Shown here piece after piece: positions 35,246-47,940 of a DNA stretch of 64,000 bases. Source of the DNA: Helicostylum pulchrum. Lineage: Eukaryota; Mucoromycota; Mucoromycetes; Mucorales; Mucoraceae. The stretch lies in NCBI GenBank assembly GCA_025677825.1, contig JAIXMO010000011.1, forward strand, positions 531,001 to 595,000, in the 5' to 3' direction. Each line of letters starts with the position of its first letter. The first letter of the stretch is position 1. The notes beneath the pieces were generated by a model that saw only the letters and a list, made by a program, of their open reading frames with translations, did not search any database and was not told the origin of the DNA. The position numbers and the translations under genes were made by a program.

Positions 35246-37532
35246 TTAATCGTGTATTGCTATGAAGCCGCTTTGATGCTTTTCTGAATCACGTATTATA
35301 TCTAAAATAGCTACTACATCTAAATATGTTCCAAACTCATATTCCCCAGTTATAAGGTCATCTAAATACTAGATAACAAAAGTTTTTTGTTTAGTTATTT
35401 TGTATGCAAATATATTTGTTTCTTTTTTGTTACCTTTTCTAGTATCTGGGTAATAGTAGGTCTTTTGGCTGGATCCATGTCATTCATACAGCTTATCATG
35501 CACTTTGTATACGTAGATATATGGGGATTATTACTAAAGTCTTTTCCTGGATAATTATACACAACCCTCATGAACATTGCTAGAGACCAAACATCCGACG
35601 ATTCGTTAAATGTTTTCGAACTATCCAATACTTCTGGCGCCATATACTAAATGGGAAAAAAATTATAAGTTTTGCTGTTAAATATTTCATTTACTATTAC
35701 ACTTACGCCTTGCGTACCATTAGGTCCATGATAATTATCACCTATATGACCACAAAGACCAAAATCTGCTACTTTAATTTCGCCATTTGGTCCTACCAAA
35801 ACGTTTTCTGGTTTGATATCACCATGAAAGTAACCAAACTCAGTATTCAAATAAGATAAACCTTTCAGTACCTAAAAAAAAAAAAGTCAATTACAAAAAA
35901 TATATATACATTTGTATATTGTGCAATTATAATATGTAATACTTTACTTCAATAGTAATGTAATTGCATACTTTTTCTTCCACATTATATTGATATTTAT
36001 AGAGCATAGTAGCGAGATCGCATTCTTGCTTGTCCATAAATATTGTTACTTTTTCCTTTTCATAGAAAACGTACCTAAGCGATACGAGGTTCGTATGACC
36101 CGATTTCATGAACTGAACTTCATTCAGAACTGCTTTAAACCCCTGCATAGTTCCGACATCTAATTTTTTAACAGCATAGACTGTCCTGTCTAGAGACCTA
36201 TGATGTACAGCCTCCCTTACATTACCATTAGCTCTACAAACAACAACATCAGTATATATACTCACTCTATATATAACTATTTTTCCCGTACCCTGAACCA
36301 ATTTTACCAAACAGATACCAATCTTTGTTTGGGCTTTCAAAAAAAAGTTGCCCATCATCTAACATTGGTTTTAATGCCGTTTTTACTCGGCATGCTAGAT
36401 AAAATTTAGATTCTGAAGGTAAACTAGTAGGTGTGTCAACGCGACGAGTAACATATATACGATTAGCTCTGTTTCCAACAGTACGATAGAAAGGTCCTTT
36501 ACCCTTAGCACACTGGAGAGGAACTCGTCCTTTTTTTATTCTCTTTTTATCCACGCGACGTCTTAGTCTGGCAGAAGGCAAGTCATCTGTTGTAGCAAAG
36601 TTGAGAGCTATACTGTTCTGTCCATTGATAGAGGCGGTAGCTGCCGGAATACGATCATCAGGCACGACTTGGTTACCAACAGATTTGCTGCTGTGATGTC
36701 GAGGAAGTTCAGGAGGTGCACCTCGACCACTGTTTCTTTGTCGGGTTGCGTATCTCTGATTTGTAGCAGGTACACGTTGGATCCTAACTGGTCGGCGATA
36801 TTCAATTGATTTTGGAAGTTGAGAGTCGGTTCTTTGTTGGCCTATGTCTCTTTCAGGTATAGCAAGTACAGGTTGATTTTGAATTGATGATAAAGGCTGA
36901 AAATAGGTTCTTTGTTGGGTTGCGCAACTCTGACCTGAAACCGATGGGACATATTGAAATGGTTTTTGGGGACGCGGAGGTAGACTTATATTCGAACTTG
37001 ATCGCGAATTTCCTGGTGGTGTGGGTGCACCGTTACCTGTAATTATGCCATGCGCAGATTGTTCGTCACTGCTGAAATCAGATTGGTCACTGACAGCAGG
37101 TTGATCGCTGGCAGGTTGACGATATTGAGATGGTTTTGGAGGACGCGGAGGTAGACTCTGATTCGAACTTAGTTGAGAATTTCCTTGTGATGTGGGTGTT
37201 CCGTTACCTGGAATTACACCCTGCGCAGGTTGCTCACTGGCAGGTTGGTGATATTGTGTTGTTGATTGAATGGGTAACAATTCCCGGTGCTGGGTAAATT
37301 GCCGCGTATTAGTAGATGAACCTGCTTCTTGGAGTTGGATATCGTGTGGACTCAAGTTTAACCGAGATGAACCTGTGGTAGGATTGCGGTTATATGAAGC
37401 ACGTTCTTCGTCTGATGAGGTAGTACCAAGATGGATAGGACCATGGTGCTTTTTCTTCCCTTTCATGCATTTGATTAAACGGTTCCCGGCACAACAGATT
37501 TTTTTTCCGAAAACATTATGCAGTAAGCCCAT
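35246..37532 (-). CDS. atypical (non-RD) protein kinase 2 with proline-rich N-terminus
   Basis: Predicted kinase of 675 residues from exons 36292-37532, 35948-36233, 35707-35871, 35434-35646 and 35246-35368. The ATG at 37532 ([11 protein letters not shown]) is preferred; an upstream in-frame ATG at 37604 would add 24 residues. The first about 310 residues are low-complexity Gln/Pro/Ser with two copies of a proline-rich unit containing SLPPRP. The kinase domain has glycine loop [17 protein letters not shown] lysine TVYAVKKL, catalytic loop HGDIKPENV (Gly in place of the HRD Arg), VADFGLC and YMAPEV. The shared PNGT-x2-YMAPEV activation segment and intron positions make it a paralogue of kinase 1. 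Partners are unknown; the PxxP motifs could bind SH3 domains. Confidence 0.82.
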
Positions 37533-37758
37533 ATTATATGTGTGTGATATATATAAAAAAGATAATAATGAAAAACAAAAAGATTTGTCGTTACATTTAT
37601 TCATTTATATATACATATAAGAAATGCCTTTTTGTTTCTATTACCCATTATGTGATAATAAAGAAGTGGTCTTCATTATTTATACTTTTGCAAAAAAAAA
37701 GGGGGGAATGATACCAAATGGCATCATTCTACTATGTTACAATACGGTTTTTTTCTTT

Positions 37759-39476
37759 TTAAACAGGTGGTAATCGATCATATGTACTAATAGAAGGAGA
37801 AGGTCTTGGATTAGAAGAAAGGGGAGGAAGTATCATCATATCTTTGCGGCTATTATTGTTATCAAGTGAATTTACAGAAGAGTTTTCATTGTTCCATAAA
37901 AATGCAGTCAATGGACGAGATATAATCGATCTGTCGTCATGACGAAGCCATGGCGAATTATTATTCGACGGAGGAATTGAGGTTGTTATAGTAGATGATG
38001 TAGCTGCTGAAGATCCTGAAGATGATAAAGATGGGTGATTCGAATAAAGGTTAAAATCTGCTCTTTGTTGTTGTTGCTGGTGTTGTTGTTGTACTTGAGC
38101 TGGTGGTTGTTGGTATTTGACGTTATTATTATACACAGTGTTGCTGTTGTTGGTGGTGTTATTATTGTGGTTATAAGTGACTGTTGACTATATTAACTTG
38201 TTAATGCTTTTTTATTGTTAAATAATTTGCACTTGAAACTTACTTGTCTCCTTGTATTGCCATGTGTCATATCATTGTATATCATGTAGGTAATATAGGT
38301 ATGTAAAGCATTTTGTTTTACTTTAGGATTTTGCTTCTATATAGAATTTAATAAGTTTATATTTACACTTGTAAGATATTTATATATAAATTACCATTGA
38401 ATGATATTGCATAGAGAAACTATTGTTATTGCTTTCAGTTGGCTGATCCTATAATGTAACATGTATATTAGTACCTTGGGAGGTACAAAGACAAAATTGT
38501 TGTTGTTATTATTACCTGCATGCTACGGTAATTCTTTCGCCACGTGTCCACTTTATAAGTTGATGGAGCAGGAGTAGGTGGACTTGTACGTATTCGCTTA
38601 TTATCCGGTTTAAGGTAATATCTTCCATTAGGATACGCATCACGACGCCTAGCTTCTTCAATTGAATATGTACTACTAGAATTTCTCTTTCTATTGTCAA
38701 ACTTGTCGCTAGTATAATCTTTACCATCTACTACTTGCGCTGCTGCCATTAAAAGCATAATTGGATCAGTTTTTGATTGATCCGTAACTGGTGCGACATG
38801 AGCTTTTTTTTTTTACAAAAAAGATGTGAGAAAACCTAGACAAATGTATATTATTTTGACAACAAACCTTTTTCTTTTTCAATTGATACATCTTTCTTTT
38901 CAATGATCGGATCATCTTTAGTTGAAATCTATCAATAAAAAATATAAAAAATTAGTCTATCAATCTTGTTTTATATGTATATACACACACAACACATACA
39001 CATGCATCTTGTTGTATTGTTACTTGTTCTTTAATAATACACTAAAAAGAGAAATAAAAAATGTTACAATCATCTGACTTTTAAAGACTATTTGATCCCC
39101 TTTTTTTCTCCCCAATGTTGTTCTACATGTACACCCCAACCACCCCTCTTTTTTGTACAGTATAAAATTTATATATATTCTCTTCCCCCCGTCAAACCTT
39201 TTTCGGCTCCAAACCATTTTTTGATGGTATTGCTGATGTTGTTGTAGGTGTAGAAGAAGCAGGTTCATGATTAGACAGGGCAATTAAAATACAACTTGCC
39301 TCACAATCTACTTTTTCTAAAGAAGCATAATCTAATAACCGGTGCGCTATATCAGTAGACGCTGCTTTCAAGACACTATGTAATAATAAACTGTTATCTC
39401 TTTCAGCCGAAGAACGTGGTTGGATTTTAGGTTGAAACATGTTGAAAGATGAGTAAACACTTTTAGTTGACGACAT
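37759..39476 (-). CDS. low-complexity protein of unknown function
   Basis: Seven exons join in frame to 403 residues: 39198-39476, 38869-38938, 38516-38802, 38395-38448, 38244-38336 and 37759-38187, with phases consistent throughout. The N-terminal 70 residues look folded (MFQPKIQPRSSAERDNSLLL then HSVLKAASTDIAHRLLDYAS). A central block is charged and aromatic (ARRRDAYPNGRYYLKPDNKR). A short HTYITYMIYNDMTHGN segment is followed by a Gln/Asn/Ser-rich tail with a polyQ run. It is probably nuclear, perhaps a transcriptional regulator, but I do not recognise the family. Two introns use GTTTG donors instead of the GTAAG/GTAAA used elsewhere. (Six coordinate blocks are listed; the count of introns is five.). 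Confidence 0.65.
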
Positions 39477-40123
39477 GTGTTGTCAAAAAAAAAAAAAAAA
39501 AAGGGTAAAGAGTAAGGTTTCTCTTTTTGTGAATGTGTGTGTGAGAGCGTTTATGTGTGTATGTAAGTGTATGTGTGTGTGTGTGTGTGTGTGTGCAAAC
39601 AAGAAAGTAGGAAAAATAAATAAAAAGAAAAGAAAAAAGAGAAGAGAGAGGGGAATAAATAAACAACACTACTTTTTACCATATATTTTTACAGTTTACT
39701 TGACTTTAATTTTTCAACCAATCAAGTTTAGTTTTCAAACCTTTTTTATTAAAAAGGCCCTTAAAACATCTTTTTTGTTGCAAGTAGTGTAATATCCTCC
39801 TACTATCTTCGGGAAATTATTAGTCGTTATTTGAAGGTACATTGTCGGATAAGTAAAATTATAAGCATCCCACAAGGTTTCATAATAAATTAATTTTTTG
39901 CGTGCATCTTTATATATACATATATCTTTTCTCGCATATTATCTTGTCAACAGAGCCTTTGTTTTCTCTCCCAACTAAAATATCCTGCTTTCTACAACTA
40001 AAAAAAAATCACTTGATAACCTGTTAAGGAGCATCCAATTATATTACGTTATTTTAAACCTCTCTCTTTTTTTTTATATCTCTCTTTCTTGTTGTGTACA
40101 CACTTCAAAAAAAAAAAAAAAAT
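39477..40123. other. divergent spacer with TG microsatellite
   Basis: A 647-bp region between the unknown protein gene (-) and ESS2 (+). It contains A17 at about 39486-39502, a (TG)12 repeat at 39572-39595 and pyrimidine-rich tracts (ctctctttc) before the ESS2 start. No gene is seen. Confidence 0.5.
39572..39595. repeat. (TG)12 microsatellite
   Basis: Perfect dinucleotide run preceded by degenerate TG-rich sequence from about 39534. Confidence 0.9.
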
Positions 40124-41501
40124 ATGTCAACTCCAGTAATTTTAGATGAAGATACTTATACTGAAGCTATTAGTTTAATTATCGAACGAGATTTCTTTCC
40201 CAACTTGGCAAAGATGAGAGCACAGCATAACTATTTACAGGCTCAAGTAACTGGTTCTTTAGTAGATTTGCAACAAGCAGGAAAAGTCTTGCACGATTTA
40301 AAATCAAAACAGTGTTAGTTATTCTTTCTTTGCTTTATGTATACTTTTATTCTCATATACATTATTATTTTAGCTGAACGACGCAATCAAAGTATTGTTG
40401 CTGTCAATTATTATTTTGAAGATGAACCAGAAATTGAAAAGAGAGTCAATTTGAACTTATCTCTTGACCAATTTCAAACATTATATACCAGGTAAAAGAA
40501 CAAGAAAAAACAAGACGTCAATTTGTTTTAGTTAACCTCTTATTATAGTGAAGATAATGCTTCGTTTACAGATCTACTAGAAAAAGCAAACACAAAAAAG
40601 AAACTAGAAAACAAGTGGTTTTATGATCGCGAATCAAACCAATTACGTATAACCGATCAACCAGATAAAAACAGCCCTATTACCGTCATTGAAAAGAATG
40701 ACAAGGCGCCAACAGGTTGGAAATATAAGGCGAGAAATGCTCTCATGTATTTCCCTGAAGGAAAGAGTGAATCTTGGGTCAATGATAATGACGGTAGAGG
40801 ATTACCAAAGACAATTGAGTATGCTAACACCCATATTGTTACTACTGTCGCAGAGGTATTTACATTGTACACACATTCTGCTCCTAAAAACAAACAAAAA
40901 ACTAACGCGTTAAACCTAGGTCAATAAAAATATAAATAAATTGGCACCATCAGACAGAGCAGCAGCAAAAGGATCTTTAACACCGTGGGGTCAATTACAA
41001 GACGGAGCAGCAGCCAACGCTTCACCCGGAATAAGAGGATATAATCTTGTTCCTTCTACACCAAATCTAAGTCCTACTCGAATGGGTACGCCTCAAATGA
41101 CCTGGGGTAACATTGAAGGAACACCACTGTTAATATCCGGATCAGAAACACCTGGTCCACAATTCTCTTTACCAAAGATATCTAAAAGAGAAGAATTAGG
41201 TATGAAATTATCGGAAAAGGCGTCAAAAGCATATAGAAAAAAGACGATTGAAAGGCAACGCGTTATACAAGGTACACCAAGATCCGGTGCAGGATTATAT
41301 TCCCCTGCTGCTCAACATTTACTAAGAAAAAGCCAAACTACACCAAGAGCTGAATCAGGTTTCGGAGATGCATTAAGGTCGTCTTACGGTGCTTCACCGC
41401 TTGCACCCTCATTAAGGCGAGCTGGTGCAACACCAACACCATTATTTCGTGCAGGAGCTAGTCCTGCAGTCTCTATAAGTAGAGTAACAAAGAAAAAATA
41501 A
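40124..41501 (+). CDS. ESS2/DGCR14 splicing-associated nuclear protein
   Basis: Orthologue of the ES2 (DGCR14, Bis1) family, a component of the late (C) spliceosomal complex in animals and yeasts. Exons 40124-40313, 40374-40491, 40549-40855 and 40920-41501 give 398 residues. The N-terminus (VILDEDTYTEAISLIIERDF followed by FPNL) is the family hallmark. The middle has GWKYKARNALMYFPEG, and the C-terminal part has the TPW/GTP-rich segment ending in TPTPLFRAGASPA. The start at 40124 fits the family; an in-frame ATG at 40094 would add a poly-Lys leader. The first intron uses a GTTAGT donor. Confidence 0.88.
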
Positions 41502-41558
41502 TAAAAAAAAATAGGAACGTTTATTACTGCGTATGTACACTTATAAAAAATGTATTTT

Positions 41559-43947
41559 TTATTTATCATTATCAGAATCAGATTCAGTAACATAATCTGC
41601 TTCATCTTCGGAGGAATCAGAATCAGAATCATCCTTTTCGTCCTTTTTATCTTTACTTCCACCAGCTAAAGCAGTGGCAAATCCTTGTTCTCTCATCATC
41701 TTCATCTGTCCAGCAATTGAATCCTCCTCAGGTTCAGAAATACTATCATCAACGTCATCCTCTTGAGGAAGATCTGCGGGGTCTTGTACCTTAAGCTTGA
41801 TATTTTGAAGGATATCAGTACCAAGATAGGTATCTGATTTAACAAAGAGGGAGAATGTATATACACCGGGTTTAGGTGGTCCAGGGAAAGGAATCTTGAT
41901 CGTTTGTTCATCTACAATATCAGTTACCTTTTTGTGAGGAACTAAAATACGATTCACTTTAGGGTCGCCCAAGAAAATCCACCAACAAGGTTTCTTTTCT
42001 CCGGGATAAAAGGGTACATGTGCCATAGGTAATGCTTTAGCATTAGGATCCTTCTTTTCATCGTCAGGAGAAACAATAGCCTCATCCTCTTCTTCTTCCT
42101 CTGTTTCGAGTTCTTTTTGCTCTTTGTTACTGGCTTCAACACTAGTAACTTCTCCATTTTTCAATTTAAGAATAAAAGTAATAATGGCACCAGTTGTAAT
42201 AATCTTATCACCAATGACTTTAAATACGGCCTTTTTCACGGTCAATTTAGGAATACGATGAGCGACTTCCATAACATCAAGATAATCAGAATCAGAAAGA
42301 GGCTTCAATAATTGTTTGCGTTCAGTTTCAGACATGGCACATACTTGTTGAACAGTAGTAACATGAACCTTCTTGCTGCGATAGTACTTGCGTAAAAGAG
42401 CGTTGGTAATATGAGGGAGTTGTTTAATACTGGGTTCACCGGGGTAAGTAGCTTGCAAGATGTGTTGTTGCAATTCCATCAAAGTACATGTAGTTCCTAA
42501 CCACTGCTTGACAGTAGCAATCTGCATTAATCCTTGCAAGAGATGAATTGTCTTGTCAATAATAAATCGTTGGTCCTTTAAAAGAGTCTTGGATCCCTTG
42601 GCTTGAACATCGACACGGAGGAAGTAGGCGTATAAAAGTGTACGGGCTTTACGACGGTAAGCAGGAATCGTTTCGCCAAGACGATCGAACTTTTCGCCAA
42701 GTCTGTTCTCTAATTCTTCTGCAATACCGTTGTTCACTGCGTTCAGTTGTTTATCTTCACCGGAACGAACGCCTGCTGCCTCCTCGAATTCTTTAGAACC
42801 AGCCAAAATATAAACAATTTCTATAAATTCCTCATCCATTAATATTTTTTTTCTTCTGGGTATTTGTTATAGTATAATTTTTTACCTTTGAATCCATCAT
42901 TTTCTTTTAATTCCTTAACGTAGAGTCCCATAGTCTTGTTCAAAATCTTGTCTTTAGTAAGACGACGCGACTTATACCACCATTGAGCCTATATACATAT
43001 TGTTTGCTTAGTATGAAAAAAAAGAAAAAAAAAAGCGTGTGTATGTGATTACTTACAATAAAATAAGGTAAACCTAAACCGAAAGCAAGAGCATAGAAAC
43101 TCAATACAAAGAATCCATTACCTTCAACAAGACCTTTGGGAAGAGCAACACCCATCGTAAACGATTGCTTACCATCAGGATGACCAAATTCTTCATAGTT
43201 CTTACGAGTATCATCATCAGTCAATCTATATACACACACAAAAGTCAGTAAATTCGTATTTCTCTTTCTCTCTCTTTTGGTTGTTATTTTACACTTTATA
43301 AGCCTTGGTGATATCAATAAAGCGTTCTTCATTTTCTCTTTCCTCACCAGCCTTTGCTTTATCAGGATGGTAAATAAGAGATAATTTCTTGAAAGTCTTT
43401 TTAATTTCTGCAAGACTAATACCCTAAAAAAAAATATAATATCAGCATAATGTTGTTTGTTTGTAGCAGCAGCAATAAGTGTATACCTCATTAACACCTA
43501 AAATTTCATAAGGATCCCAAGTAACTGATTTAACTTCTGCGTTTGCTACTTGCATAGTTAAAAGAACAACAGCAATCCAACCAATAACCAAAAAGAGGAA
43601 TCTAATAATAAATAATTAGATGAGAAGAGTTTATACACGATGAAAAAAAAAACTTACTTGGGACTAGTGAGTAACTTTTTGGCTGCACTAGGCTTTACAT
43701 CCATCGCGTTCTTTCGTTCTTTTTGACACGTTTGACATTCACAAATATCTGTACTCTTTCCAGCTACATTTAAAAAAAAAAAAAGATGAGAAACAAGAAA
43801 ATAAAATAAGAAGATGACCTATTTACCACCAGTCTTGTAAAAAGAATAACATGTCTTTATAGACACTGGTACAAGACACAGTGATAACACTGAGATGAGG
43901 AAATAATAAAAATTAAAACCTTGCTCGTCGTACGTGTACTGAGCCAT
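41559..43947 (-). CDS. SEC63: SEC63, ER protein-translocation J-protein
   Basis: ER membrane subunit of the Sec62/63 complex that recruits BiP/Kar2 to the Sec61 channel. Exons: 43827-43947, 43658-43763, 43487-43601, 43293-43423, 43057-43225, 42886-42985 and a long last exon to 41559. An N-terminal membrane helix and a second one (FLFLVIGWIAVVLL) flank a Cys-rich loop. The luminal J domain (DPYEILGVNEGISLAEIKKT) carries the HPD motif in SLIYHPDKA. A third membrane segment precedes the cytosolic Brl domain (about 350 residues) and an acidic C-terminus rich in Asp/Ser. The exon 6 to 7 join is off by one base in the given sequence, near a T8 run at 42845-42852 (see findings). Confidence 0.92.
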
Positions 43948-44378
43948 TTGTTATATGTTTTTATTTTAAAAAAGACAAAAAAAGAGGGGGAGGGGGGGAA
44001 ATTGAAATATACAATCCTTTTTTTTTTTTTTTTTTGCTCTTGTCAAATTACTATTGGCTACTTATGTCAACCTTACAAATAAGAGAAAATGTCAGCATTA
44101 AAAAAAATTTGTCAAAAAACTGGTCTTACCTAAAAGGGTTTCGCAGACTGAACAGGATTGAACAGGAAACCGTTATTGCATCCTTCTTAAGTCTAGCAGT
44201 AGCGTGAAAGACCATAAAATAAAATAAAGCAGAGAATTTTTATATCACATTATACAGATCGTTCAGAGTCCATTACCCACTGCAGAAACAGTCTCAATGC
44301 GTAAATCTTCAAATGTAGCAAATGATAGGCTGCATAAAATTTATATTTAAATACTCTTTCATAACAGAAACCATATAC

Positions 44379-45934
44379 AGCTTTTGCCAAAATGATGTCG
44401 CATCTCGCACATTTGAAAAAAAAAATGTGTCGCATAATATGAAAGAATAAACTGCTAGTCTTTACTTAAGAATTTCTTATTTTTGCAATGGACTTTTCAT
44501 TTTATTTTGAAGACGGTCAAGGAAATATAGTAAATGAGAATGAAGAAGATCCGATGGAGATTGCCGAGGACGAAGACCCTTTCAAATTGGAGGAGTTGAC
44601 TTCATATACCGAGTATATAGCTCTCAGAAACACACTGCGTGATTCCGAAATAGAACAAGAGCCTCTCAAAGAAAAACAGAAAAAAGGGGAAGAAAAAAAA
44701 TTGCGATGAAGAGGCAAGCAAAAAAGTTAAAGGAGCTCGAGTTAACAACGATATTAAAGCTCGCGCTGTACATTTGGTTGAAATTCACCCAAAAAACAGT
44801 GCCAGAGCAGTTGCCTTAAGTCTTAAGCTGGAGCCGAGAACCGTCCAAAGGTGGTATAAAACTTGGGAAGAAGATCCAGATTCACTTTTTAAGACTATCG
44901 GTCGGCCGAGAATCATCGAACCGGAGGGAGAGTTAGCAGAGGCAACAAGAAATGTTGTAGCAGGTTTGTATTTCAAACAGCCTACCTCCACAATCGATCA
45001 GATAATGGACCGATTAAACAGCATTTTCAGCGAGCTAACTATTTCCAAAAGAACACTGTATCGGTACATGGCTGATCTTTGGATTTTCTCTTTGAAAAGA
45101 GTGCAGCTGGAGCCCGAGGAGAGAAATGCCCCTGAAAAAATACAAGCGAGGAAAGAGTGGGTAGAGGAAGCTATAGCAATGGGTGTGGATTACATGAACA
45201 ACTGTGTATTCATTGATGAGGCTGGTTTCAACGCTAACTTAAGTAGAACCCAAGGTTGGGCACCTATTGGAGAGACCCCTAAAGTAAAAGTGCTCACAGC
45301 TAGAGCCAACTCAATTTCGATTTTGGGTGCCACCTATCCGAAAGGTCTTATCAAAATCTGCCTGAGAAAGCCAATACCACCAGAAAGTTCCAAGAAAAGA
45401 AAGCTAGCGGGAGGTGCGAAAAAGCTAACAAAGGGAACAAATACCAATCATTATGTAAACTTCGTCAATGATATCTTGAAAGAGATGGTCAAATTTCCTG
45501 AGATGAAAAGATACTTTTTAATTATGGATAATGCACCTATATACACGAACAAAATAATTAGAAGCACAATTGAGGAGCGTGGTTACAGATGTCTTTATTT
45601 ACCACCTTATTCACCTGAACTAAATCCTATCGAACAATTCTGGTCGGTTGTTAAGAGTGGCGTAAAGAGAGAGTTCGTGCTCAAAAAAGATAACCTTTCT
45701 CAGATAATAGCGGATACTAGTAACAGAGTCCTCGAGGGTTCCTTCGAAGGATTTGCTCGCTATTCTGTCAAATGCTTTGCTGATTGTCTTCAATGCCTTC
45801 CAATTTAATAAATAGTTATTGACTTTCTTCAAGTAAAATTATGCGATAACATTGATTTCAAAAGTGCGGCACTTTTTTTTTTTAATGTGCGACACTCTTT
45901 ATTTTTTTAATGCGACATCATTTTGGTAAAAGCT
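44379..45934 (+). mobile_element. Tc1/IS630-type DNA transposon
   Basis: About 1.56 kb, bounded by 25-bp terminal inverted repeats (44379-44403 AGCTTTTGCCAAAATGATGTC... and its reverse complement at 45910-45934, one mismatch). Further inside each end are extra copies of a GTGCGACAC/TGTCGCAC-like motif. The element contains one transposase gene. A TA duplication is visible on the left side, but the right flank reads TG, so the target-site duplication is imperfect. Confidence 0.85.
44488..45808 (+). pseudogene. DDE_3 transposase, single-base frameshift
   Basis: A first frame (44488-44709, acidic N-terminus) and a second frame (from about 44710 to 45808) are separated by one base at an A8 run (about 44692-44699). 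One A fewer would give a continuous protein of about 440 residues. The second frame has a helix-turn-helix (SLKLEPRTVQRWYKTW) and a DDE catalytic core: FIDEAGFN (first Asp), FLIMDNAPIYTN (second Asp) and YSPELNPIEQFW (third acidic residue, Glu). The spacing is that of the IS630/Tc1 superfamily. Otherwise intact, so the copy looks young. Confidence 0.88.
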
Positions 45935-47940
45935 GTGCTTTAGGAGCCGTACTACCAGGATTAGCTTTTTTGGGAGCTTGTAGTTAGCATTGATGAGATT
46001 ACAGTGTTAAATAATGCCTAGTATCCACAATTTTGTATGATTGTTTTTACCTTTTGCTAAAGTAGACGACACATTCTTGCATAAACAAATGAGTTTTGTG
46101 CTCATACTAAACCCTAGCATCTGTAAAAAAAAAAAAAAAAAAAAACTTTTCATAAAGACAACGAAAATTACAGCACAAGAAAATAAGTAGCATAGGCTTG
46201 AAAATAAACTTTGCGGCCAAAAACCTTAAAAATATTACCAGCATCATTCAGAGCCCAAGCAGAGCAAAAAGGTGCAGGCAGAGTAAATAATTTCAACAAC
46301 CATCGTGATTATCAGGGCAGTGTATTTACAACAGTATCATATATGAAAACTATCTTTTTTATGTATGAAGCTAACACCTTCTTTTTCTTGCTTAATACAA
46401 AGATATTAGCATTATAAAGTTTTTAGAGACGGAAAGAAAGATATTTATACTTTGACGTACGATTTTACCCGGTTGTCAATTGAAATTTATTTCTAAAGAA
46501 AAGAAATTATTATCAGGCTGTAACAAAGGACGATATAATTTATTTTAGGTACATTTAAAAAACTGAAGTAGATTTCAAGCGATCATTTAATCTTTTGCAT
46601 GTAATTCCCCGCTTATTATATGGTGTTGTGGCCGAATTGCAAAACTGCTCAATAGTTCTCTAGATCAGTTTCAAGTCGATTAGGTAACCCTCGATATACT
46701 TTGTACCAGAGTAAACATCAGGTGATGCTCAAATCAAATATAAATTAATATTTAATCTCGAGACCATAATCCCTTCTGGAACGTTCGAAGCAGGTTATTA
46801 CAGTCAAGAAAATTGAATATATGTAGTTTATATAAACGAGTTGTTGAATCTCGCTACGCTCAATAGGACACCTCGCAACTTTTTTTCAAAAGTTGAATAA
46901 TTTAAAACAGCTTTTTTTTTTTTCCTGGGAACTGTTACTCTATTTATAAACTTTTTTTTATATTAAACCAATTCTCAGTACTTAAATTCATTAAATAATT
47001 ATCCTGTTATCTTTAACTACCTTTGTAACTTTTTATTTTTAACTTGTGACCGTAAAATAAGTACTATGTGATTTTAATAGATGTAGATTAGGATAGGTAC
47101 GAAAAGACCCAATAGAGCAGTACATGCTTATGCATCTCTCTTTGGGAATTAAGAATGACTTTTTGCCAAATCTTTTTTAATTGGGGCTTTTATTATATAG
47201 AAAAAGAATATTATGGAAACATCAAATCTTTACGCTAAGGCGGAGAAAAAGTTTCTTTCGGGAGTACTAGGGTATGGTTTTACTACACAGCAAATTTTTT
47301 TTTTTCATTTTTTTTTAAATTAAAGCGATATATTTCGAACAGCTTTGGTCAATTGTCTTTCAATGGAACGAGCCCTCAGACAAAGGTTTTACACTGCATG
47401 CGTTTTTCTTGGGACCCTATATAAACGCATACCGGATTGAGGCCAATATACATTTTTTTAAGCCACTTATTGAGAAATTTAATTTCTCGTCGTTGTGAGA
47501 TAAAGAGTATATGAGTTACCCAAGTACACTGGCTTTTTATACCTTTTTTTTTTCTTTTTTTTTTAGTGGGCCGCATAGAGTGACTTTTTTTACTAGAACG
47601 TGGCTTAATTTTTTGATCATTTACTGGAAAATTATTGGCAGTCATCTTGCTTTTCATTGGTAGAAAAAACTTACTAAATTTGGCAGCAACTCCTATTTTT
47701 ATTATGAGGGTAAAATATATAGTTCAATCAGTAAAAGACTTTAGATGACCAATAAGGCTTTCTTTTCATCAATATAAATATTGTAAAGGCAATACAAAAT
47801 AGTTTGTGCTAATCCAGAGATCAGTTTTAAAGTACGAAATAGATCAATTGGCTTCGGGATTCTTTTTTTAGCCAATAATCAAAGTTAAATCAACAAATTT
47901 GTTGATTTAACAAACGGAATCAAACAGAATCAAATCATTT
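45935..47940. other. 2-kb AT-rich region without intact genes
   Basis: No convincing gene. It includes an A19-20 run at about 46125-46145. Minus-strand open frames at 47376-47657 are basic and could be a decayed exon of the gene remnant to the right, but this cannot be supported. Confidence 0.4.

Noticed and set aside
39463..39669. Minus-strand frame rich in Thr/His repeats
   Set aside because: It is the translation of the TG microsatellite, not a gene.
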